Assembly (NCBI RefSeq): GCF_030151385.1
Contig: NZ_JASLDS010000078.1
Location: 1 to 23,495, forward strand
Length of the DNA: 23,495 nucleotides
DNA from: Soonwooa sp.
GTDB taxonomy: Bacteria; Bacteroidota; Bacteroidia; Flavobacteriales; Weeksellaceae
Direction: 5' to 3'
Below, one piece after another: positions 7,174 to 13,858 of the stretch. The position numbers were made by a program, and so were the translations under genes. Position 1 is the stretch's first letter. Each line of letters opens with the position of its first letter. The notes beneath the pieces are model-generated. The model was given only the letters and a program-made list of their open reading frames with translations, made no database searches and had not been told where the DNA came from.

Positions 7174-7302
7174 TTAGCTAAACCAATAATATCGGTAATA
7201 ACTTTTAAAATTTCTATAATAAGCACCAAAATAGCTAAACAATCCACCAAAAGTAAAGGCAGATTCTAAAGTAAATGAATATGGAAATTTGTTTGATTCC
7301 AT
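7174..7302 (-). CDS. Uncertain 42-codon reading frame behind an orphan promoter
   Basis: ATG at 7302 opens a 42-residue frame rich in aromatic residues (starts MESNKFPYSFTLESAFTF). A second frame on the same strand looks more protein-like in codon use. It has no ATG, but TTG/GTG codons near 7248-7245 would give a roughly 25-residue hydrophobic amphipathic peptide (DCLAILVLIIEILKVITDII) that ends in LAN. Both lie downstream of a well-formed promoter (7380-7408) and a hairpin (7351-7371). I cannot tell which frame, if either, is translated; the transcript may equally be non-coding. No known family is recognised. Confidence 0.25.
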   Translation of the reverse strand: MESNKFPYSFTLESAFTFGGLFSYFGAYYRNFKSYYRYYWFS

Positions 7303-7350
7303 TGATAAATCCTTTTTAATAAAGGCTTTTAGCTAATTTTGATTAAATTT

Positions 7351-7371
7351 TTCTACATAGTTTATGTAGAA
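7351..7371. repeat. Perfect 9-bp inverted repeat near the 5' end of the orphan transcript
   Basis: TTCTACATA, GTT, TATGTAGAA. On the minus strand it sits right after the expected start site of the promoter at 7380-7408, so it would be a 5' hairpin of that RNA or an operator overlapping the start. Confidence 0.55.
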
Positions 7372-7379
7372 ATCTTTGG

Positions 7380-7408
7380 CAAAGTTATAACATTATGATA
7401 AAAACAAA
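7380..7408 (-). promoter_or_regulatory. Orphan Bacteroidetes-type promoter
   Basis: Minus-strand TTTG at 7408-7405, 17 nt, then TAACTTTG at 7387-7380, an exact TAnnTTTG match with allowed spacing. The predicted start is near 7374. No recognised gene begins nearby; the DAHP synthase ATG is about 350 nt further on. Confidence 0.5.
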
Positions 7409-7409
7409 G

Positions 7410-7596
7410 TGTTTTTTTTCATTTTTTTTTAAAACATCTAAAAAGCACAAGCAATTTTTGAATGGAAAACACCATTATTTTTTTAGTGCAAAATCTAGCG
7501 ATATAGCGCTTTAGGAGAAGAAATTCAAAAAAAAAAGGCTTTTATCGATTTAATTTTACATAAAACTATTTTCGCCAAAATAAGTAAAGTGAGGAT
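7410..7596. other. Gene-free A/T-rich spacer
   Basis: Long T and A runs (8-10 nt) and a short palindromic AGCGATATAGCGCT stretch near 7498-7512. I see no coding frame, promoter pair or terminator here. Confidence 0.5.
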
Positions 7597-8066
7597 TATC
7601 AGGTCGCTCCTACGGAGCTCTCTTCTCATATCTTCGAAATTCCTATTAACAGTTAGTTCCTACGGAACTTTTATATTAACAGCGTAAAATTTAAGTCAAA
7701 GCAAAATGCATCAACTCCTTACGAACAAACTCAAAAATGAAATTTTAAATCGAAAAACTATCAGGTCGCTCCTACGGAGCTCTCTTTCCATCTCTTCGAA
7801 ATTTCTATTAACAGTTAGTCCCAACGGAACTTTTATTTTAACATCGTAAAATTTAAGTCAAATCAAAGCGCATTAAATCATTAAGAACAGACTCGAAAAA
7901 ATGAAATTTTAAAAGAAAAAACTATCAGGTCGCTCCTACGGAGCTCTCTTCCCGCATGTCCAAGATTCCTATTAGCAGTTAGTTCCTACGGAACTTTTAT
8001 TTTCACAATGAAAAAATTTAAGTCAAATCAAAACGCATCAAATCGTTAAGGTCTTTAAGAACAGGA
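7597..8066. repeat. Tandem triplication (about 163 bp) including the 3' end of dnaX
   Basis: Units start at 7597, 7759 and 7923 with the same TATCAGGTCGCTCCTACGGA. Each has hairpin 1 (GCTCC-TAC-GGAGC), about 35 nt later hairpin 2 (AGTTCC-TAC-GGAACT; damaged in the middle unit), then a block matching the dnaX 3' end. In the third unit that block is the real gene end (stop at 8018-8020). In the first two it is a decayed copy: the middle one still reads VLNDLMRFDLT-stop on the minus strand, the first VRKELMHFALT-stop. Both copies lack 9 nt present in dnaX. No transposase is nearby. Confidence 0.85.
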
Positions 8067-8625
8067 TTAATTTCCGCGAATTTTTCGAACAACTTCTTTT
8101 TCGTCATCACTTCTTGGACAATCGTTTTATCTTCTTTAAAGTGAAGTTTAATGCTGTAATTCTTCACTTTATGCTTAAAATGATTCACAAATTCTCCCGC
8201 AACCTTATCGAATTCTGCTTTCGCAGTTGATGACGAATACAAAACTTCAATTTGGTCTTCGTGAGTTTTAGTTAATCTAAAATTATTGATTGCATTGTAA
8301 GCTACAGAATCTAATTTTGACAATTTAAGAAGAAAGGCTTTCCACTCTCTTTCCACATCCGCCTGCGAAAAATGCTCTTTTGGCAAATCTTCTTCCGCAG
8401 GAACAAAGAGCTCTTCCGACTCTTCTTTTTTGTTCATAAAAGCATTAATACTAAACTCCGAAGCTTTTGCTTGCTGTAAGGGTTTTGAAGCTTTTTCAAC
8501 TTTTGAACGTTCTTCGGGAAAAGTTGGCGCAGATTTTTTAACCTCAGTTTGTGGTGTATTCTGAGGACTAGCAAGTGTAGAAGTTGTTGGTGTTTTAAGA
8601 TTAGCTTGAAGAAGTGGCGCTAATA
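8018..8625 (-). CDS. dnaX: DnaX tau-specific C-terminal part, in the -1 frame relative to dnaX
   Basis: This frame is open from the A10 run at 8634-8643 to the stop at 8018-8020 and is exactly -1 relative to the upstream dnaX frame. The first ATG inside it is at 8437 (139 codons), but the frame is open and protein-like for 60 codons before that: a Pro/Thr/Ser/Lys/Gln-rich linker (TPTTSTLASPQNTPQTEVKK region), as expected between the clamp-loader core and the tau domains. The C-terminal part is predicted helical and charged (ADVEREWKAFLLKL start), like the polymerase-binding region of tau in related bacteria. Read through the shift, dnaX would encode 563 residues. The last codons lie in the third unit of the downstream repeat array. 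Confidence 0.75.
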
Positions 8626-8643
8626 TTAAGAACTTTTTTTTTT
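8595..8643 (-). promoter_or_regulatory. Putative programmed -1 recoding site in dnaX (A10 slippery run plus stem-loop)
   Basis: On the dnaX strand ten A (8643-8634) follow GGAAGCT. After a 4-nt spacer (GTTC) the arms TTAATATTAGC (8629-8619) and GCTAATCTTAA (8605-8595) pair at 10 of 11 positions around a 13-nt loop. The zero-frame stop TAA (8628-8626) lies inside the stem. A slippery A-run followed at short range by a hairpin is the layout of the E. coli dnaX frameshift site. A run of this length can also slip during transcription, as in Thermus dnaX. Confidence 0.65.
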
Positions 8644-9708
8644 AGCTTCCAAGCCAGCAGTAAGACTAGAAAGTTGCATCAAAGCAATCTCGACCGTCAA
8701 ACGTGGATTCTTAGAATTTTTATAATTGATGTCCGCAAAGTTGCAAATTTCGATTGCGTCAATTAATTGTTGCGCTGTCCATTTTTGACTTTGCTCAAAG
8801 AATTTTTGTTTGGTCTTCTCTCCGACTTCGATTAATGCTAAAGTTTGAGGATTTTGCGCCATCATCAAATCACGGAAATGACTTCCCAATCCAGCAATGA
8901 AAACATGTGGATCGAACCCTTTTTTAACAATCGTATCAAAAGCGATTAATACATCTGGAATTTTATTTTCTTTTGCTAAATCAACGATGTTAAGATATTG
9001 GTCGTAATCAAGGATATTAAGAACTTCCGCCGCCTTTTCTAAAGTGATATTCTTTTGAGAAAAAGTTGACAATCTATCAAAAATCGACAAGGCATCACGC
9101 AAAGCGCCATCAGCTTTTTGAGCAACCATATAAAGCGCATCGTCTTCGTAAGTTACGCCTTCCTTATCAGCGATTTTTCTAAGATGATCTTGGATGTCTT
9201 CAATAGTGATTCTTTTGAAATCATAAATCTGGCATCGCGACAAAATTGTTGGAATAATCTTGTGTTTTTCCGTTGTTGCTAAAATGAAAATCGCGTGTGC
9301 AGGTGGTTCTTCCAAAGTTTTAAGAAAAGCATTGAAAGCTGCCGTTGACAACATGTGCACCTCATCAATAATATACACTTTGAATTTTCCAACTTGTGGC
9401 GCAAATCGCACTTGGTCAGTTAATTCTCTAATATCATCAACCGAGTTATTAGATGCCGCATCGAGTTCGTAGATGTTTAAAGCAAAACCATCAACATCAC
9501 TAGCTCCAGATTTTTCGTTAATTTTTCTTGCCAGAATTCTCGCACAAGTCGTTTTACCAACACCACGAGGTCCACAAAACAACAATGCTTGCGCCAATTG
9601 ATTTTCATCAATCGCATGCTCCAAAGTATCTGTAATGTGTGATTGACCAACAACAGTGTCAAACTCCTGAGGACGGTATTTTCTAGCAGAAACAACGAAA
9701 TTTTCCAT
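8626..9708 (-). CDS. dnaX: DNA polymerase III clamp-loader subunit DnaX (gamma-length product)
   Basis: A 360-residue AAA+ ATPase of the clamp loader that places the beta clamp on primed DNA. Walker A is GPRGVGKTT at 46-54. A Walker B IIDEVHML, the FLKTLEEPPAHAIFILATTE segment and the sensor/arginine-finger ILSRCQ all follow. Domain III extends to about 350, so the zero-frame product ends right where the core ends (GLEAKKKSS). The cysteine zinc module found after Walker A in E. coli is absent: the segment ARKINEKSGASDVDGFALN has no Cys. The stop comes directly after an A10 run, and the tau part continues in the -1 frame. The start at ATG 9708 has a TATTTTTG box only 5 nt upstream, so the mRNA may be nearly leaderless or the promoter may lie elsewhere. 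Confidence 0.92.
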   Translation of the reverse strand: MENFVVSARKYRPQEFDTVVGQSHITDTLEHAIDENQLAQALLFCGPRGVGKTTCARILARKINEKSGASDVDGFALNIYELDAASNNSVDDIRELTDQVRFAPQVGKFKVYIIDEVHMLSTAAFNAFLKTLEEPPAHAIFILATTEKHKIIPTILSRCQIYDFKRITIEDIQDHLRKIADKEGVTYEDDALYMVAQKADGALRDALSIFDRLSTFSQKNITLEKAAEVLNILDYDQYLNIVDLAKENKIPDVLIAFDTIVKKGFDPHVFIAGLGSHFRDLMMAQNPQTLALIEVGEKTKQKFFEQSQKWTAQQLIDAIEICNFADINYKNSKNPRLTVEIALMQLSSLTAGLEAKKKSS

Positions 9709-9712
9709 TGCT

Positions 9713-9720
9713 CAAAAATA
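9713..9720 (-). promoter_or_regulatory. Possible -7 box (TATTTTTG) directly ahead of dnaX
   Basis: An exact TAnnTTTG match on the minus strand ending 4 nt before the dnaX ATG. If used, transcription would start at or beside the start codon. No TTG is found 17-23 nt upstream, so support is weak. Confidence 0.25.
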
Positions 9721-9770
9721 GGGAATATATTTGAATTTTAAAATCTTTATCCGATTTTTAAAACAAATAA

Positions 9771-9794
9771 AAAAGCCGACTTTCGTCGACTTTT
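9771..9794 (-). terminator. Terminator of the membrane pyrophosphatase gene
   Basis: AAAAGCCGAC (9771-9780) and GTCGACTTTT (9785-9794) pair with one mismatch around TTTC. On the minus strand the stem is followed by TTTTTTATTT, just after the hppA stop at 9811. Confidence 0.75.
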
Positions 9795-9810
9795 CTGCTA
9801 AAACAATGTA

Positions 9811-12534
9811 TTACAAAGATGTCACGCGAACATCAATCCTTCTATTTTTGGCTTTACAATCTGGTGTGTCATTGCTGGCACAAATCGGAAACTCTTGTCC
9901 ATAGCCTGCCGTTTCTATTCTATCTCCTTCAATTCCAGATTCGACCATTTTTTGTTTTGCCATATTCGCTCTTTCCAGAGATAAATTTTTATTCCCATCA
10001 ACATCGCCTGTATTGTCGGTATAACCACCGAGTTTTACTTTCAGACTTGGAAAATCTTTCATAATCAAAACCAGATTATTTAGTTGAGATTCCGAAGAAG
10101 CTTTTAGGTTACTTTTTCCTGACTCGAAGTACAAGTTTTCAATTGTAAACCATTTATTTTTGTCTAATAAACCGGCGTCATTGTTTTTTACTTTATTGTA
10201 CAAATTATAAAGTTGGCTGTTCTTTCCTAAGTTAATTTCGCCGCCAGAAATTAATTTAACTTTTTCCAAATCTCCTAGTTCATAAACAAAATCGCCATCT
10301 GCATTAACCGCTCCAACCACAATTGGCTCTTCTTCGATAATCTTAATATCTTCATGGGAGCCTGTCATCATTTTAGAATTAAGACTTTCAATTTTTTGTA
10401 AACGTTCGTCAATAATTTTATCTTTAAACATATTGGCTAAAGTTGGCGCAATCACCAAAGAAACGATTGACATTAACTTAATCAAAATATTCATCGATGG
10501 TCCAGAAGTATCTTTAAAAGGATCCCCAACAGTGTCGCCCGTCACCGAGGCTTTATGTAATTCTGAACCTTTGTAATAGGTTTGACCATTAACTTCGACA
10601 CCTTTTTCAAAAGATTTTTTCGCGTTATCCCAAGCGCCACCAGCATTATTTTGGAACATTCCCAAAAGAACGCCACTCACGGTTGCACCTGCCAAAAATC
10701 CGCCCAAAACTTCAGGACCAAAAGCGAAACCAATAATCAAAGGTGATAAAATCGCAATCGCACCTGGCGGCATCATTTTTTTGATTGAAGCATCAGTCGA
10801 AATGGCTACGCATTTTTCGTATTCTGGTTTCGCTTTGCCTTCAAGAATACCTGGAATTTCACGGAATTGTCGTCGAACTTCCTCGACCATTGCCATCGCC
10901 GCTTTACCAACAGCAGTAATTGCCAAAGACGAAAATATAAACGGAATCATCGCTCCAACAAATAATCCAGCCAAAACATCGGCACGATAAATATCAATAC
11001 CGTCAATGCCCGCAATCCCAACAAAAGCAGCAAACAATGCCAAGGCAGTAAGCGCTGCCGATGCAATCGCAAAGCCTTTACCTGTCGCAGCTGTTGTATT
11101 ACCAACAGCATCCAGAATGTCCGTTTTCTCACGAACTTCGCTTGGTAGTTCGCTCATTTCTGCAATTCCTCCGGCGTTATCTGCAATTGGTCCAAAAGCA
11201 TCAATTGCCAATTGCATCGCCGTTGTTGCCATCATTCCAGCAGCAGCAATGGCAACGCCATAAAGTCCAGCACATAAAAACGATCCATAAATACCACCTG
11301 CTAACACCAAAATTGGCAGCATAGTCGATTCCATTCCGACAGAAATTCCACCAATAATATTGGTTGCATGTCCTGTACTCGATTGTCGAACAATACTTTT
11401 AACAGGACGCTTGCCCATCGCCGTATAATATTCGGTAATAATACTCATCAAAGTACCAACAACTAAGCCGACTATGATGGCTCCAAAAACACCATTTCGA
11501 GTGAATTCTAAGCCGCGCAAAGTCATTTTTTCAGGTAAAATATATTGAACTAAAAAATAGCAAGCAATAGCAGTTATAACGATACTTCCCCAGTTTCCGA
11601 GATTAAGCGCATTCTGAACTTTGGAAGCACTAATCCCAGAAGCATCACTTATTTTAACAAAGAAAGTTCCGATTATTGAAAATATAATTCCTGTACCAGC
11701 TATAAGCATTGGTAAAAGAATAGGTGCAAAACCGCCAAATTGATCCACAGATAAAGTCTCTCTACCCAAAACCATTGTCGCCAATACGGTTGCCACATAA
11801 GAACCAAACAAATCCGCTCCCATCCCCGCAACATCACCAACATTATCACCAACATTATCGGCAATAGTTGCTGGATTTCGAGGATCATCTTCTGGAATTC
11901 CGGCTTCAACTTTCCCGACCAAATCCGCGCCAACATCGGCAGCTTTAGTATAGATACCGCCACCAACACGAGCAAATAACGCAATTGACTCCGCACCTAA
12001 TGAAAAACCAGTAAGGACTTCGATGGCGCGTTCCATTTCGTGAGAACTAACCAGTGCATCTGGCGCAAAAAGATGTTTAACAACAAGAAATAAAGAACCT
12101 AATCCCAAAACTGCCAATCCTGCAACGCCCATTCCCATGACAGAACCACCTGTAAAAGAAACTTTAAGCGCTTTCGAAAGGCTTGTTTGGGCAGCTTCAG
12201 CAGTTCGGACATTAGCTTTGGTTGCGATTTTCATCCCAATAAATCCAGCTAATGCGCTAAAGACCGCTCCAAAAACAAATGCTAAACCAATTGACCAATG
12301 CGAAGTAGGATTTGAAAATCCCATAAAACCGAGCAATAATGCTACAATAATAACAAAGTACGTCAAGACTTTGTATTCTGCAGATAAAAATGCCATGGCA
12401 CCATCAGCGATATAACCGCTAATTTCTTTCATTCTCTCGTTGCCTGCAGGTTGTTTACTCACCCAACTACTTTGGATAAAAGTATACAATAAGGCTACGA
12501 CTCCAAATAACGGAACTAAATAAAATAAATCCAT
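9811..12534 (-). CDS. hppA: Membrane-bound ion-translocating pyrophosphatase with C-terminal OmpA-like domain
   Basis: A 907-residue protein; ordinary enzymes of this family have about 670-770. The core (1 to about 704, 16 membrane helices in the family) hydrolyses PPi and pumps H+ or Na+ across the inner membrane. The catalytic stretch is clear: GGGIYTKAADVGADLVGK (191-208), EAGIPEDDPRNPATIADNVG (210-229) and DNVGDVAGMGADLF (230-243). A482 and G485 in GNTTAATGKG point to the K+-dependent class. The helix-6 gate glutamate is missing (G244 in ADLFGSY), while a Glu sits in helix 5 (E182 in LGAESIALF) where the family usually has Ser. After the last helix (about 681-704) comes a 90-residue spacer and then an OmpA-like peptidoglycan-binding domain (about 794-907): GYTDNTGD at 837-844, LSLERA, AGYGQEFP and NRRIDV at 897-902, with C885 and C893 before it. 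Soluble pyrophosphatase lies directly upstream. Confidence 0.95.
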   Translation of the reverse strand: MDLFYLVPLFGVVALLYTFIQSSWVSKQPAGNERMKEISGYIADGAMAFLSAEYKVLTYFVIIVALLLGFMGFSNPTSHWSIGLAFVFGAVFSALAGFIGMKIATKANVRTAEAAQTSLSKALKVSFTGGSVMGMGVAGLAVLGLGSLFLVVKHLFAPDALVSSHEMERAIEVLTGFSLGAESIALFARVGGGIYTKAADVGADLVGKVEAGIPEDDPRNPATIADNVGDNVGDVAGMGADLFGSYVATVLATMVLGRETLSVDQFGGFAPILLPMLIAGTGIIFSIIGTFFVKISDASGISASKVQNALNLGNWGSIVITAIACYFLVQYILPEKMTLRGLEFTRNGVFGAIIVGLVVGTLMSIITEYYTAMGKRPVKSIVRQSSTGHATNIIGGISVGMESTMLPILVLAGGIYGSFLCAGLYGVAIAAAGMMATTAMQLAIDAFGPIADNAGGIAEMSELPSEVREKTDILDAVGNTTAATGKGFAIASAALTALALFAAFVGIAGIDGIDIYRADVLAGLFVGAMIPFIFSSLAITAVGKAAMAMVEEVRRQFREIPGILEGKAKPEYEKCVAISTDASIKKMMPPGAIAILSPLIIGFAFGPEVLGGFLAGATVSGVLLGMFQNNAGGAWDNAKKSFEKGVEVNGQTYYKGSELHKASVTGDTVGDPFKDTSGPSMNILIKLMSIVSLVIAPTLANMFKDKIIDERLQKIESLNSKMMTGSHEDIKIIEEEPIVVGAVNADGDFVYELGDLEKVKLISGGEINLGKNSQLYNLYNKVKNNDAGLLDKNKWFTIENLYFESGKSNLKASSESQLNNLVLIMKDFPSLKVKLGGYTDNTGDVDGNKNLSLERANMAKQKMVESGIEGDRIETAGYGQEFPICASNDTPDCKAKNRRIDVRVTSL

Positions 12535-12572
12535 AGTTTATTGTTTTTATATTAAAAATGTGATTGGTTTGA

Positions 12573-12606
12573 TAAATATATAAAAAATATCAATTACTAA
12601 AACAAA
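12573..12606 (-). promoter_or_regulatory. Probable hppA promoter
   Basis: Minus-strand TTTG at 12606-12603, 22 nt, TATATTTA at 12580-12573 (one mismatch to TAnnTTTG). The start would be near 12567, giving a leader of about 33 nt. Together with the terminator at 12626-12658 it suggests hppA is transcribed separately from ppa. Confidence 0.4.
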
Positions 12607-12625
12607 AACAATAATTCTAATAAAA

Positions 12626-12658
12626 TAAAAAGAACAGACGAAAACGCCTGTTCTTTTG
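12626..12658 (-). terminator. Terminator after ppa
   Basis: AAAAGAACAG (12628-12637) and CTGTTCTTTT (12648-12657) are perfect complements around a 10-nt loop. On the minus strand the stem is followed by T-rich sequence, 25 nt after the ppa stop. Confidence 0.75.
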
Positions 12659-12682
12659 TAAATATCGAAATTTATTTAAAAA

Positions 12683-13294
12683 TTATCCGCCGTAATTTTT
12701 AGCATAATCTTTTTGAGAAGCTACAATAACTTCTTTAGCGTGCTCTGCTCCGTAGATTTCATCAATTCTACAATTTGCAGGTTCGAAAGGTAAGTTTTTG
12801 TACGTCAAAAAGTAGTGTTGCAATCTAGAAACCTCTGCCTTTGGAAGTTCAGAGATATCACGAATATGACCATAAACTTGGTCGTCAACCAATACCGAAA
12901 TAATCTTGTCATCAGCTTCACCTTTGTCAATCATTTTGAAACCACCGATTGGAATAGCATCCATCAAAAGTCCACCAGAATGGATATTGTGAGAACTCAA
13001 CACCAAAATATCCAATGGATCGTGGTCACCTTCAGTAACATCTGTAGAACCTCTTTCTACTGCCAATCTCTTAACTTCTTCATCACAATAAGTTCTTGGT
13101 ACAAAACCGTAAACCGCAGGGATAATGTTAGAGAATTTTTGAGGACGGTCAACTTTAAGGAAACCTGTTTCTTTATCTACTTCGTATTTAATCGTGTCAG
13201 AGGGTACAATTTCCACAAAAACCGTTACCACATTAGGTGCATCCGGTCCTGCAGAAATCCCGTGCCAAGGATGCGATTTAAAATTTGGAATCAT
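12683..13294 (-). CDS. ppa: Soluble inorganic pyrophosphatase (family I)
   Basis: A 203-residue cytosolic enzyme that hydrolyses PPi to two phosphates with Mg2+. The family I signature DHDPLD is at residues 90-95, after EGDHD, giving the metal-binding aspartates. Earlier KYEVDKETGFLKVDR and GFVPRTYC hold the expected Lys/Arg/Tyr substrate contacts, and a C-terminal RLQHYFLTYK follows. The N-terminal FKSHPWHGISAG is that of the longer Bacteroidetes form. It lies at the end of the packed minus-strand run and is followed by its own terminator. Downstream is hppA, whose product uses the same substrate to pump ions. Confidence 0.96.
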   Translation of the reverse strand: MIPNFKSHPWHGISAGPDAPNVVTVFVEIVPSDTIKYEVDKETGFLKVDRPQKFSNIIPAVYGFVPRTYCDEEVKRLAVERGSTDVTEGDHDPLDILVLSSHNIHSGGLLMDAIPIGGFKMIDKGEADDKIISVLVDDQVYGHIRDISELPKAEVSRLQHYFLTYKNLPFEPANCRIDEIYGAEHAKEVIVASQKDYAKNYGG

Positions 13295-13316
13295 AATTTT
13301 AGTAAACTATTTAGTT

Positions 13317-13826
13317 TTATATTAATTTATTAACATCATTTCGTAAACCATCGATACTATCGCCGATAAAATCTTCGCCGTTGACATAGTTCATTAGGAA
13401 TACGGTTTTAAAATCTTCTAGTTGAGAAGTCTCACTTAGGTTTTCGTAAGTCTTGTGAAGCAATTGGATAACATTGTTTTTTGATGTTACAATATTATTC
13501 CATGAAGTTTGGTTGACATATAATTGCTGTGACGAATTATAGTCAAATTCTTCATTAATGCTTTTTTCGGTCAAAAATAAAAACTCATGCACAGCCAAGT
13601 TCTTATCAAATTTCATGACAAGATTTGATGGTTTTAGACGTTCTAAGAAAAGCGTCATCCTTTCGTAAGCTTGTAATTTGACAGCATTGTTCGATTTCCC
13701 AGAAAGCAACTGCAATTCCTTTTTCTTAAGATCTAGAAAACCATATACGAACTGTTTTGCAAATACCAAAAATGGCACAGCAATCAATATCGCAATAGCA
13801 TACGGAAAATAATCTGAGTTGAACAT
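13317..13826 (-). CDS. Small membrane-anchored protein of unknown function
   Basis: 169 residues. One N-terminal membrane helix (about 9-32, AIAILIAVPFLVFAKQFVYGF) is followed by a basic/acidic stretch (LDLKKKELQLL) and a helical soluble part with the LQAYERMTLFLERLKPSNL segment (about 51-69). From memory this AYERMxLFLERxxPxNL pattern occurs in a Bacteroidetes-specific family of unknown function (possibly DUF7935), but I am not sure of the number. It is predicted to face the cytoplasm after the helix. It starts 32 nt after the FemAB-like gene and ends 22 nt before ppa, so it is probably co-transcribed with both. No catalytic motif is seen. Confidence 0.75.
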   Translation of the reverse strand: MFNSDYFPYAIAILIAVPFLVFAKQFVYGFLDLKKKELQLLSGKSNNAVKLQAYERMTLFLERLKPSNLVMKFDKNLAVHEFLFLTEKSINEEFDYNSSQQLYVNQTSWNNIVTSKNNVIQLLHKTYENLSETSQLEDFKTVFLMNYVNGEDFIGDSIDGLRNDVNKLI

Positions 13827-13858
13827 TCTTATTTTTAACGAGGTTGCAAAATTAATAA

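Noticed and set aside
7597..8066. CRISPR array
   Set aside because: The repeat unit is about 163 bp with no short direct repeat alternating with unique spacers, and no cas genes are present.
8018..8437. The 139-codon frame as an independent gene after dnaX
   Set aside because: The same frame is open and tau-like for 60 codons upstream of its first ATG, right back to the A10 run, and no promoter is seen before it; it is better read as the end of dnaX.
9819..11324. Several plus-strand frames antisense to hppA
   Set aside because: They arise from the Ala/Gly-rich codons of the pyrophosphatase and show no start signals or domain-like sequence.
12815..13333. 172-codon antisense frame over ppa
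   Set aside because: A shadow of ppa; it has no promoter and its composition is unlike a real protein.
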